64,000 bases of DNA, taken from assembly GCA_016207515.1 (NCBI GenBank), contig JACQPN010000009.1, positions 62,001 to 126,000 of the forward strand, read 5' to 3'. Position numbers and translations under genes: made by a program. The notes below the pieces were generated by a model. The model ran no database searches. It saw only the letters and a program-made list of their open reading frames with translations, and had not been told where the DNA came from. The stretch is from Euryarchaeota archaeon. GTDB taxonomy: Archaea; Thermoplasmatota; SW-10-69-26; JACQPN01. Positions 1 to 7,162 of the stretch are shown here, piece by piece; position 1 is the first letter of the stretch; the number at the start of each line of letters is the position of its first letter.

Positions 1-338
1 CCAAGAAGCTCGCCCATGGAGGCGTAGATGTAAGTGTAAGCGCTTCCCGACGTCGGGACCATGGCGGCGATCTCGGCGTAGCACAGAGCGACTAGCGCGC
101 ACGTGATGCCGGAGACGACGAAGGAAAGGGACACGGCGGGTCCGGCCCGGGCGGAAGCGACGCCAGGTAGCGTGAATATCCCGGCGCCGATGATCGCTCC
201 GACGCCTAGGAACATCAGGTCCGTGCCAGAAAGCGACTTCTTGAGCTTCGAATCGCGGGCGTCCTTCGCCAACGCGTCGACGCTCTTACGCGCGAAGTAC
301 CGGCTCTTTGCGTCACGGAAAGCGTCGCCCTGTGCCAT
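1..338 (-). CDS. APC-family amino acid permease, N-terminal part (runs off the window)
   Basis: The reverse strand from the ATG at 336-338 reads as a cytosolic N-terminus of about 35 residues, then a hydrophobic stretch containing GVGAIIGAGIF. That glycine-rich motif marks transmembrane helix 1 of APC-superfamily cationic amino acid and polyamine permeases. A second helix (VVSGITCALVALCYAEIA) and the family-typical PTSGSAYTY follow. Only about 112 residues are present and the rest lies left of position 1. By family the protein sits in the cytoplasmic membrane and imports amino acids by proton symport or exchange; the substrate cannot be told. The upstream region carries a quasi-palindromic motif (394-415) that recurs upstream of the RNase Z gene. 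Confidence 0.85.
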   Translation of the reverse strand, partial: MAQGDAFRDAKSRYFARKSVDALAKDARDSKLKKSLSGTDLMFLGVGAIIGAGIFTLPGVASARAGPAVSLSFVVSGITCALVALCYAEIAAMVPTSGSAYTYIYASMGELL

Positions 339-393
339 GGGTTCCCTTGCGGTTACCGCGTACCCGTATGAAAGCCTTTTTGGAGACGGAAAC

Positions 394-415
394 GAAGTAT
401 GTACTTATACGTATA
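394..415. promoter_or_regulatory. Quasi-palindromic motif upstream of the permease, shared with 42457-42477
   Basis: GAAGTATGTACTTAT followed by ACGTATA. The core is nearly self-complementary and the tail CGTATACG (410-417) is a perfect palindrome. The same 21-nt pattern with only transitions occurs at 42457-42477. It lies 55 nt before the permease start. It could be an operator or a pair of overlapping promoters; no binding protein can be named. Confidence 0.45.
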
Positions 416-519
416 CGAAAGCCGGGCCAACGCCGCTTCGCGAAACGTCGGTGTGGACGGTCAGCGACTCCGGGGCCCCGCACGCGGAGCGCGGATGCCT
501 GACGCGGTCGCTACGGGAC

Positions 520-530
520 AAACTTTTAAG
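520..530 (+). promoter_or_regulatory. TATA box of the nop5-fibrillarin operon
   Basis: AAACTTTTAAG lies 24-34 nt before the GTG start at 554. This is the expected distance for transcription to begin at or next to the start codon, so the mRNA is probably leaderless. Confidence 0.55.
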
Positions 531-553
531 GACGCACCGTCACTCGTCGAAGC

Positions 554-1645
554 GTGCACCTCACGACCGAGTGGTTCGCTGTCTTCCTCACCGACAAAGG
601 GCGGACGGTAAGATCCATCTCCTTCCCCAAGTCTCCGGAAGAGATCGCGTCACGGCTCCTTGAGATGGAGGACGGCCACGTGCTCAAGGAGGAACGCGAA
701 CTCGGCGAAGGACTCGGCGACCTGCAGGTCATCGAGGCACGCCTGCTTTCTCTACCCGGCACCACGCTCTCGAAATCAGGGCCATCGCACCGCGCCGAAG
801 CGGCGCGCTTCGGGTTCGACGCTGAGATCTTCCGCGAGGCGAGCATCATCCTCGCCCGGCGAAAGACCCGACGCGCCCTAGCAGGACGCGACAAGCACAT
901 CGTCCAGGCGGTGACGACCTTAGACGAGCTCGCGAACATCGCGAACCTGGCGGCAGAACGGCTACGCGAATGGTACGGCCTCCACGCGCCGGAACTCGTC
1001 GAACGCGTGGAGCGCCACGAAGAACTCGCTACTTTGATTTCGACGCTTGGCAACCGCGAGAAGATCGGCGCAAAAGAGACGCGCTACGCGGTCCCCGAGA
1101 GCATGGGGGCAGACCTGGGCGAACGGGAAGAGTCGGTCCTGCGCACGTATGCGAAGCTCCTTTCCTCCCTCTATTCCACGCGAGCGGAGATCGAGAAGTA
1201 CCTGAACGACAACGTGCCCGCGATCGCCCCGAACGTGAGCGCTCTCGTCGGACCGTCGATCGCCGCGAGGCTTCTCAAACAGGCGGGCGGCCTCGACAAG
1301 CTTGCCCGTTTGCCCTCGGGGACGATACAGACACTCGGCGCCGAAAAAGCGCTCTTTCGCCATTTGAAGGAGGGCGCGCCGCCGCCGAAGCACGGGGCGA
1401 TCTACCAGCACCCCTTGATCTACAAGAGCAGCAAGTATGCGCGCGGCCGCATCGCTCGGGCGCTCTCGGCGAAGCTCGCGCTCGCGGCCCGTGCCGACGC
1501 GCACACAAGGCAGGACATCTCGAAGGAACTAGTCTTCACCTTCGAACGGAAAGCGTTGCTCCTTCGGGATCGCTATTCCGGCCCGCCAAGCCCGCGCCCA
1601 GGGGCACGTGAGATGCGGACGGGCCGCCAAAGACCGGGGCGATGA
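554..1645 (+). CDS. Nop5 (Nop56/58 homologue), C/D-box sRNP core protein
   Basis: 363 residues from a GTG start. Nop5 scaffolds the archaeal C/D-box small ribonucleoprotein that 2'-O-methylates rRNA and tRNA: it binds L7Ae-kink-turn RNA through its Nop domain and recruits fibrillarin through its N-terminal domain. The NOSIC/Nop signature APNVSALVGPSIAARLL is at 225-241, GAEKALFRHLK at 262-272 and GAIYQHPLIY at 281-290; a helical coiled-coil segment precedes them (about 125-215). Length matches archaeal Nop5. The end overlaps the head of the fibrillarin reading frame and the pair is a conserved archaeal operon. A TATA box 24-34 nt before the GTG supports this start over in-frame alternatives. 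Confidence 0.95.
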   Translation: MHLTTEWFAVFLTDKGRTVRSISFPKSPEEIASRLLEMEDGHVLKEERELGEGLGDLQVIEARLLSLPGTTLSKSGPSHRAEAARFGFDAEIFREASIILARRKTRRALAGRDKHIVQAVTTLDELANIANLAAERLREWYGLHAPELVERVERHEELATLISTLGNREKIGAKETRYAVPESMGADLGEREESVLRTYAKLLSSLYSTRAEIEKYLNDNVPAIAPNVSALVGPSIAARLLKQAGGLDKLARLPSGTIQTLGAEKALFRHLKEGAPPPKHGAIYQHPLIYKSSKYARGRIARALSAKLALAARADAHTRQDISKELVFTFERKALLLRDRYSGPPSPRPGAREMRTGRQRPGR

Positions 1646-1691
1646 GACCGATGGTGTTCTACGAGACAGGCGAAACCCAAGGGGCCGCCTG

Positions 1692-2348
1692 ATGCGCGAG
1701 CGCTTCGATGGCGTGTTCGAGTTCGAGGACCGACGCCTCGCGACGCGAAACCTCGTTCCAGGCGTCGCCGTCTACGGGGAGCGCCTCGTGCGGCGCGACG
1801 GCGCGGAGTTTCGCGAGTGGAACCCACAGCGGAGCAAACCCGCGGCGATGATCCTGAAGGGCGCTTCGTTCTTCCCTATCCGTGAGAACTCACGCATCCT
1901 CTACCTGGGAGCTTCGTACGGCACGACTCCGAGCCATTTCTCCGACATCGCGGCCAAGGGGATAGTCTACGCCTTGGAGTTCTCGACGCGCTCGTTTCGC
2001 GATCTCCTGATGATGAGCCAGCGTAGACGAAACCTCATACCCATCCTTGCGGACGCCATGCGGCCCGAGGCCTATGCTCGCCTCGTGGGCGAAGTGGATA
2101 TCCTGTACCAGGACATCAGTCAAAGAAACCAAGTGGGGATATTCCTAAAGAACGCACAACACTTCAGGCCGCGCTTTGGCGTCCTCATGGTGAAGGCGCG
2201 TAGCGTCGACGTCGCACGCGAGCCAAAGGAGATCTTCAAAGAGACTGAGGATTCCTTGCAACAGGGTGGGGCGAAACTCATCGAGGCGGTGAACCTCGCC
2301 CCGTTCGAGGACGACCACGCATCGGTGGCCGTCGAGTTCAAGCCCTGA
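1692..2348 (+). CDS. flpA: Fibrillarin-like rRNA/tRNA 2'-O-methyltransferase
   Basis: 218 residues from ATG 1692. The frame is open from a GTG at 1608, but homology to fibrillarin begins only after 1692. This is the catalytic subunit of the C/D-box sRNP, methylating guide-selected ribose 2'-hydroxyls with S-adenosylmethionine. The AdoMet pocket is visible as YLGASYGTT (71-79), YALEFS (93-98) and DILYQDIS (136-143). It lies 46 nt after nop5, with which it is surely co-transcribed. Archaeal fibrillarins are about 210-230 residues and lack the GAR domain of eukaryotes, as here. Confidence 0.95.
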   Translation: MRERFDGVFEFEDRRLATRNLVPGVAVYGERLVRRDGAEFREWNPQRSKPAAMILKGASFFPIRENSRILYLGASYGTTPSHFSDIAAKGIVYALEFSTRSFRDLLMMSQRRRNLIPILADAMRPEAYARLVGEVDILYQDISQRNQVGIFLKNAQHFRPRFGVLMVKARSVDVAREPKEIFKETEDSLQQGGAKLIEAVNLAPFEDDHASVAVEFKP

Positions 2349-2421
2349 AAGGCGGCGTCAAGATGAGCTATCCGACCCGGGGCGCGAGGATGGCCGGGGT
2401 TTCGCGTGCCTCGAATCCACC

Positions 2422-2431
2422 AACTTAATTA
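2422..2431 (+). promoter_or_regulatory. TATA box of the sugar epimerase gene
   Basis: AACTTAATTA, centred about 27 nt before the GTG at 2454. It argues that the gene starts at 2454 as a leaderless message rather than at the upstream in-frame GTG (2406). Confidence 0.5.
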
Positions 2432-2453
2432 CCGCCGCCCCCATCTTGCGCAC

Positions 2454-3431
2454 GTGATCGCCCACTTCAACTATCAGGGCGCAAAGGTCCTCGTCACTGG
2501 CGGGGCCGGCTTCATCGGAAGCCATCTAGTCGAGGCGCTCCTGGCGCGCGGCGCCCGCGTCGTCGTCTACGATGACCTGTCCTCTGGGCGCAAGGAGAAC
2601 CTCTCGAGCGCGGCAAAGGACCGCGGTTATTCATTCTTGGAAGGCGACGTCTTCGACAAGGCAAGACTCGGGAAGGCGCTCGCCGACGTGGACGGGGTCT
2701 TCCATCTCGCGGCAAACCCGGAGGTCCGCGTCGGGTCCCAACAACCGACGGTGCACACGCGGGCGAACATCGAAGCCACAATCGCAGTCCTCGAAGCGAT
2801 GCGGAACACCGCATGCCGTCACCTCGCCTTCACGTCGACGAGCACGGTATATGGCGATGCGAGCGTCATACCCACGCCCGAAGAATACGGCCCATGCAAC
2901 CCCATCTCCATCTACGGGGCCTCAAAACTCGCCTCCGAGGCCATCATCTCGTCCTACTGTCATTCCTTCGGCTTTAACGCCGTGACTTACCGTTTTGCGA
3001 ACGTCGTCGGTGCGCGCTCGACGCACGGCGTGACGTACGATTTCGTGGAGAAACTCCGCAACGACCCAACCACGCTCGAGATACTCGGCAACGGCAAGCA
3101 GAACAAGTCCTACGTCCACATCAGCGACTGCACGGAAGCAATGCTCGTTGCGTTCGAAACGCATCGTGGTGGCTTCGACGCGTATAACATCGGCAGCGAG
3201 GACCGCATCGATGTCGTGAAGATCGCCGACATCGTCACTAGCGAAATGGGCCTGCGGGGCGTCAAATACGCTTTCACGGGCGGGATCGACGGCGGCCGCG
3301 GGTGGGTCGGCGACGTGAAGGACATGCTCCTCTCTGTGGACAAGATCAAGAAGCTGGGATGGGCGCCGAAGCACGGGAGCGCCGACGCCATCCGAAAAGC
3401 CACTCAAGAACAGATGATGACGAAGAAGTGA
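2454..3431 (+). CDS. NAD-dependent nucleotide-sugar epimerase/dehydratase (GalE-like)
   Basis: 325 residues. Extended short-chain dehydrogenase with the Rossmann motif VTGGAGFIGSH near residue 14, the acidic end of beta-2 (VVYDDLS), and the catalytic Tyr-x3-Lys (YGASK, about Y154/K158) preceded by STSTVYG. Family members interconvert UDP- or other NDP-hexoses for surface glycans and glycolipids; UDP-glucose 4-epimerase is the closest general type, but the exact substrate is not readable. The start is set by the TATA box at 2422-2431. It stands alone between the fibrillarin gene and tRNA-Asp. Confidence 0.9.
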   Translation: MIAHFNYQGAKVLVTGGAGFIGSHLVEALLARGARVVVYDDLSSGRKENLSSAAKDRGYSFLEGDVFDKARLGKALADVDGVFHLAANPEVRVGSQQPTVHTRANIEATIAVLEAMRNTACRHLAFTSTSTVYGDASVIPTPEEYGPCNPISIYGASKLASEAIISSYCHSFGFNAVTYRFANVVGARSTHGVTYDFVEKLRNDPTTLEILGNGKQNKSYVHISDCTEAMLVAFETHRGGFDAYNIGSEDRIDVVKIADIVTSEMGLRGVKYAFTGGIDGGRGWVGDVKDMLLSVDKIKKLGWAPKHGSADAIRKATQEQMMTKK

Positions 3432-3550
3432 CAACTACGGGTCACGAAACCGTCCGAGGCCTCGGCACGATTTGATTCGATGGACTCACTTCGTTCGTTC
3501 TTCTCTCAACGCCCTCCCATGGCGTTGGACAAGAACGTAGGAAAAACGCA

Positions 3551-3570
3551 GCGCCCCGGTCGGGATTTGA
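3551..3570 (-). repeat. 20-nt duplicate of the tRNA-Asp 3' end
   Basis: GCGCCCCGGTCGGGATTTGA is identical to 3651-3670, the 3' end of tRNA-Asp (acceptor strand plus part of the T arm, reverse strand). The copies are exactly 100 nt apart. A shorter piece, GATTTGATTCG, occurs at 3564-3574 and again at 3470-3480. Duplicated tRNA 3' ends are what tyrosine-integrase elements leave at attachment sites, but the spacing is far too short for an intact element. A deletion scar or slippage duplication is equally possible. Confidence 0.5.
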
Positions 3571-3651
3571 TTCGCCGGACTTCGGGCTGCAGCCCTCGTC
3601 CGTCTCTCAAACCCGACCGTGTCGCTCGGAAGAGACACGTTGGGACCCGAG

Positions 3652-3724
3652 CGCCCCGGTCGGGATTTGAACCCGAGGCAGAGCCTCGACAGGGCTCTAT
3701 GTTAGACCACTACACTACCGGGGC
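3652..3724 (-). tRNA. tRNA-Asp (anticodon GTC)
   Basis: The reverse strand folds as a complete 73-nt tRNA. The acceptor GCCCCGG pairs with CCGGGGC and the discriminator is G. The D loop has AGTGGTCTA, the anticodon stem is GAGCC/GGCTC with loop CTGTCGA (anticodon GTC), and the T arm is TCGGG-TTCAAAT-CCCGA. CCA is not encoded. A 20-nt copy of its 3' end lies 100 nt beyond. Confidence 0.95.
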
Positions 3725-4178
3725 AATTGTTGACCTGTTCCGGGAGTCACCGCGAATGTCTCGCGAGCGCGGACGTCTCGAGCACGCGAAAAGGCGCGCT
3801 TGAAACGCCGGGTCATCTCCCGACCCTCGTGGGGATGTGGCAATTACAGCGTCTCTATATAACGATTTGCGCCACGTCCGACAGAGGCCTTCCCTTCATT
3901 GCGGCTGAACCAAAGGTAACGCCCGCGCGGGACGGCCCTTTTGCCCTTTGAGGCAACCGGCGGACCTACCGAAATGCTCCCGGGGCCCGCGCGAATGGTA
4001 AATGAAGAAGGCGCACCAAGATGGAATCAGAAGCCCCGCGATGCCATCCTGCCTTGGCCCGTGGGGTTTGCTATCTTTACCGCCTCCGTGGGGGGCGCCA
4101 AACGGCGCTCCCCCGCTCCCTCTTCCTTCTCCCGCACAACGCATCTATGTCCGGGCATCCCCCCGCCGGATCGTCAGA
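3725..4178. other. Intergenic region with an unassigned promoter and a strong hairpin
   Basis: No convincing gene. CTCTATATAACG at about 3851-3862 is a good TATA-like element in both orientations; read leftward it would place a start about 100 nt before tRNA-Asp. A GC-rich inverted repeat (GGCGCC-AAAC-GGCGC core, 4091-4114) sits upstream of the decayed glyoxalase and could end transcription. Nothing else is recognised. Confidence 0.4.
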
Positions 4179-4617
4179 ATGTCTCCGCCTTTCGACGTCC
4201 TGAAGTACCTCTACGTGACGTCGGCGAGGTTCCACGAGGATCTCGCATACTATCGGGATGTGCTGAAGGCGGAGCTCGTCTGGAACTACCATGAGTCCGA
4301 CCGTCTCGATGCGACCGACGGCGAGCGGACGGAGCCGAGCGGAGCCGGCGAAGTCGGGGCGAACGTCGCCGCGTTCAAAGTCTGGGAAGGCCCGATGATC
4401 CTCATCGCAGACACCACCAAAAGGCCCCCAGCGTCATGCCGGCGTTCATCGTGAAGGACCTGAAGGCGACGGTCGAGGAACTCAAGAAGCGCGGTTGGAA
4501 GCGGACTCCGGCCCGTTTGAGATCCCCGACTGACTCTGCTACACGTTTTCAGGCCCGAGCGCGAACCAATTCGCGATATTCGAGAACGTGGGGCCGGATG
4601 TGCTCACACGGCACTAG
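4179..4617 (+). pseudogene. Decayed VOC-family (glyoxalase/bleomycin-resistance-like) protein
   Basis: The first frame starts MSPPFDVLKYLYVTS and runs through a typical VOC beta-strand (ANVAAFKVWEGPMILIAD) to about 4430. Homology then shifts frame at the AAAAGGCCCCC run (MPAFIVKDLKATVEELKKRGW), shifts again near 4495 (EADSGPFEIPD), meets a TGA, and continues in the same frame as LCYTFSGPSANQFAIFENVGPD to a final stop at 4615-4617. Two frameshifts plus one stop make loss of function likely; sequencing error could explain one lesion but hardly three. The stretch ATDGERTEPSGAGEVG interrupts the domain as an apparent insertion. Confidence 0.75.
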
Positions 4618-4629
4618 CCAGGGAATCGA

Positions 4630-5217
4630 TCACCTGGCCAATGTGAACCCGATTCCCGGGCCCATCTTCATCCCATAGCCAAGTTGGATGTTCAGAACGC
4701 CAAAGGCCTCAAGGAGGCCCGCGTTCGCCAAGGGTCCTGCATCAATGGCGTCAAACCCGATATCGCGTCCCATCGCGATGACGTGGGCCTTCGCGCCTGT
4801 GTCGTCGCCGGCCACGGGAAGAACGAGCTTCTCGCCCTTGATCTCGCCAGTCGCCATGTTCTGCGCGAAGACCGTGTTGAACGCCTTCACTACTTTCGAT
4901 TCCCGCGCCATGCGTTGTAACTCCTGCGCGCCACTCTTGGAGACCTCCATTGCGTAACCCATCGTCGGCGAGATGGCGTTGGTCGCGTCGACCAGCGTCT
5001 TGCCGTGGATCGCGTTCCCTGTCGTCTCGACGACCTGGCGTCGCGCAGAGAACGGCACGGCGAGGACCACGATGTCGGCCCACGCGGCGGTCTCCTGCAC
5101 GTTCCCCGCTTCGTTTCCCACGGCGCGGACGTCGCGGCCGACCCGTCGCAGTCCGGACGAGAGGGCGCTTCCAACGTTTCCGTCCCCGATGATGCCGATC
5201 TTTTCCTTGGAGGACAT
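4630..5217 (-). CDS. NADPH:F420 reductase-like oxidoreductase
   Basis: 195 residues. A Rossmann GIIGDGNVGSAL motif lies at 8-19 and a second conserved block, VKAFNTVFAQNM, in the middle. Both are characteristic of the F420-dependent NADP reductase family, which transfers hydride between NADPH and the deazaflavin F420 in the cytosol. Length fits (about 200-220). If correct, the cell makes or uses F420. Relatives with other roles exist in the same family (NADP-binding, ProC-like), so the F420 assignment is family-level. The ATG at 5215-5217 has AATATTTATC (about 5250-5259) upstream, at normal promoter distance. Confidence 0.8.
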   Translation of the reverse strand: MSSKEKIGIIGDGNVGSALSSGLRRVGRDVRAVGNEAGNVQETAAWADIVVLAVPFSARRQVVETTGNAIHGKTLVDATNAISPTMGYAMEVSKSGAQELQRMARESKVVKAFNTVFAQNMATGEIKGEKLVLPVAGDDTGAKAHVIAMGRDIGFDAIDAGPLANAGLLEAFGVLNIQLGYGMKMGPGIGFTLAR

Positions 5218-5435
5218 GGCGGATTCCTCAACGGGAGAAGCAGCGTCGCGATAAATATTGCCGGGTTACGCTGGGGACACTTATCATCGCGTGGCGCCAC
5301 CTTCGCTGGCTTGGCCTGCGACGGTCGGCCCCAAGGATGCCAATGATGGATCTACTCGGATTCTTGGATGACTGGCACGGCTCGCCAGCCATCGGTCGCT
5401 TCCACGAAGCGCCCGATGAACCGAGGTCCGACCAA

Positions 5436-5508
5436 TGGGTCTGCTCGGATTTGAACCGAGGTCTAAGGCTCCCAAAGCCCCAAGGATACCAGGCTACCCC
5501 ACAGACCC
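5436..5508 (-). tRNA. tRNA-Pro (anticodon TGG)
   Basis: The reverse strand gives GGGTCTG paired with CAGACCC, discriminator A, anticodon stem GGGGC/GCCTT with loop TTTGGGA (anticodon TGG), and T arm CTCGG-TTCAAAT-CCGAG. It is 73 nt with no encoded CCA. It is the last and only complete member of a tandem array of tRNA-half copies lying upstream of it in its own direction of transcription. Confidence 0.93.
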
Positions 5509-5815
5509 GTGGATGGGTTTCACAACAATCCAAGATACTTGAAAGCTCCCAAAGGCTCGGCGGCTGGAGCGCAGCGACAGCCGACGACGCGGCGGACGAG
5601 CCTATGGCGAGTCCGCAAGCGCCAAGGATACCAGGCTACCCCACAGACCCGAATCGCCGCAAAGAGAACAAGCGACACGTATTCTTGAAGGCTCCCAAAG
5701 GCTCCGAGCGTGGGCCCGGAGGGACACACGAGGATGAGTGGAAGCCGAGGGCTTCCAAGAAACCAAGGATACCGGGCTACCCCACGGACCCGTGGATGGG
5801 TTTCACATCAATCGA
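5509..5815 (-). repeat. Tandem array of two tRNA-Pro 5'-half copies with hairpin inserts
   Basis: The 29-nt 5' part of tRNA-Pro (5480-5508) recurs exactly at 5622-5650 and with two differences at 5763-5791, a period of 141-142 nt. Each extra copy keeps acceptor 5' strand and D arm, then has a ~58-62-nt insert, then an anticodon-arm remnant (AGCCTTTGGGAGC on the reverse strand, 5545-5559 and 5690-5704). No T arm or acceptor 3' strand follows. The spacer TGTGAAACCCATCCAC before the first copy (about 5792-5810) is repeated before the real tRNA. The inserts contain strong hairpins (5561-5583, 5592-5616, 5740-5756). These cannot form normal tRNAs. Whether they are transcribed is unknown. Confidence 0.75.
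5561..5616. repeat. Two adjacent mini-hairpins of the GA-GC-NNN-GC-GA type
   Basis: CGGCTG-GAGCGCAGCGA-CAGCCG (5561-5583) and GCGGAC-GAGCCTATGGCGA-GTCCGC (5592-5616). The stems are unrelated but both loops begin GAGC and end GCGA, so each can close with tandem G·A pairs on a GC-NNN-GC cap. They make up most of the insert inside the middle tRNA-Pro half copy. Confidence 0.6.
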
Positions 5816-5856
5816 AGGTACTTGAAGCCACCACTCTGGTTTCTTGGTCACCTGAC

Positions 5857-6435
5857 CTAATCCGGCACATGCTTGGCTTCCGACTTGAAGAAGTCCTTGC
5901 CTATGATGGCGTCCACGGCCTCGGCCAGGTCCTTCGCGACGTGGTCTACGCCTAGTCTTTCCCCGCGAAGCCGGATCCGATCGCCGTGAGTGGTCGTGAG
6001 CAGGATGGTCCTGCACCCGGCCGCACGTCCGGCGGCTACGTCCGTCAGGTTGTCCCCGACCATCCACGAGCGGCCGAGGTCGATCCCATGCTCCTTCGCG
6101 GCACGGAGGATCATCCCGGGCTTCGGTTTACGGCAGTCGCACCCGAACACCGGAAGCGGAACGTGCGGGCAATGGTATATCGCATCGATCCGACCGCCAG
6201 CGCGGCGGATGGTGTCGAGTAGCGCGTTGTGCATAAGGGCCAAGGCTGCTTCCGAGAGAAGCCCGACGCCGATAGAGCCCTTGTTGGTGACTAGTATTAT
6301 CTTGTACTCGGACTTCGCCAGCCTCGCCAGGCCCTCAAGCGCGCCGTCGAATATTCTCATTTCCTTGAAAGAGCGGACCACGAACTTGTCGTGGTTGATG
6401 ACGCCGTCGCGATCCAGGAAAACGGCTTTCGTCAA
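5857..6435 (-). CDS. HAD-superfamily phosphatase, GmhB-like (histidinol-phosphate / heptose bisphosphate phosphatase type)
   Basis: 192 residues. The HAD nucleophile motif DRDGVIN is at 8-14, the motif II Thr in ILVTNKGS, and motif IV in VGDNLTDVAAGRAAG. The zinc-binding loop CPHVPLPVFGCDCRKPKPGM is diagnostic of the GmhB subgroup, which removes phosphate from sugar bisphosphates or histidinol phosphate in the cytosol. The substrate here is not determinable. The start is TTG (6433-6435), overlapping the TGA of the upstream Nudix gene, so the two are translationally coupled. The nearby sugar epimerase suggests, but does not prove, a nucleotide-sugar role. Confidence 0.88.
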   Translation of the reverse strand: MTKAVFLDRDGVINHDKFVVRSFKEMRIFDGALEGLARLAKSEYKIILVTNKGSIGVGLLSEAALALMHNALLDTIRRAGGRIDAIYHCPHVPLPVFGCDCRKPKPGMILRAAKEHGIDLGRSWMVGDNLTDVAAGRAAGCRTILLTTTHGDRIRLRGERLGVDHVAKDLAEAVDAIIGKDFFKSEAKHVPD

Positions 6436-7118
6436 GCCCTTGTCCTCTTGCGACTTTCACCGATAACGCGCTCGAGCGCCCGTTTGGCGTAAGGGGCGTT
6501 GACCATCCCAGCGGCTTTCTCCGGACTGAACCAACCGCCATCGGAAAGTTCGGTCTCGTCGAGCTTGATGCCGGTGCTTTTGGGCGTAAGTTGGTAGACC
6601 ACGCTCAGGAAGTGATATGGAGCCGCGAACTTGCTAACGTACGCGCCGATGAGGCGCGTGACGGTGGCGCGTATCCTCGTCTCTTCGTAGAGTTCGCGTA
6701 ACACGCAGGTCTCGGGGTCCTCGCCCGTCTCCATGTAACCGCCTGGAAGGCCCCAGAGCCCTTCGGTTCCACCCATCGAGGACCTTACGAGCAGTACTTT
6801 CCCCCTGTGCAGCACCACGGCATGGGCGACGGTGCGTGACAAGGACGAACTCAGCGCGCGTCTCACGTTTGCGTCCACGTCGTCGCGCCACATGAGGCCG
6901 TCCTTGTATTCCCAACCGTCGGGGTGTCGCAGATTCGAAGGCTTCACCCGTCGCACGGAAACGTCGCCGTAATCCGTCTCGTGGAGCACGACGAAATCGA
7001 AGGGCAGGCTTTTTTGTGCCGCCGGGAACCTCAACAGGCCCCGTCGTCTTTCGAGATAGACGCGGCCGTCGATCTCGGCGTAGATGAGGGTCTCGTGTCG
7101 TTTCCTGGGCCGCGCCAC
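6432..7118 (-). CDS. Nudix hydrolase with an N-terminal extension
   Basis: 228 residues. The Nudix box is clear in the second half: GGYMETGEDPET followed by RELYEET, giving the metal-binding Glu set. Nudix enzymes hydrolyse nucleoside diphosphates linked to another group; the target is not visible. The first ~95 residues form a separate basic region (FDFVVLHETDYGDVSVRRVK) not typical of the minimal 140-residue Nudix fold, perhaps a substrate or RNA-binding module. It overlaps the HAD phosphatase gene by 4 nt, forming a two-gene operon. Confidence 0.88.
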   Translation of the reverse strand: MARPRKRHETLIYAEIDGRVYLERRRGLLRFPAAQKSLPFDFVVLHETDYGDVSVRRVKPSNLRHPDGWEYKDGLMWRDDVDANVRRALSSSLSRTVAHAVVLHRGKVLLVRSSMGGTEGLWGLPGGYMETGEDPETCVLRELYEETRIRATVTRLIGAYVSKFAAPYHFLSVVYQLTPKSTGIKLDETELSDGGWFSPEKAAGMVNAPYAKRALERVIGESRKRTRA

Positions 7119-7162
7119 GGGCGTTGAAAAGCGAGGTCACTATAAATGGGATGGCGCCGCCC

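Noticed and set aside
2922-3434. 170-codon frame antisense to the epimerase
   Set aside because: The sense strand encodes a complete SDR epimerase with catalytic motifs; the antisense frame is a GC-bias shadow.
5337-5825. 162-codon frame across tRNA-Pro and its copies
   Set aside because: It overlaps an unambiguous tRNA; the repeats in the translation (ATPQTRGWVS) are translated tRNA DNA.
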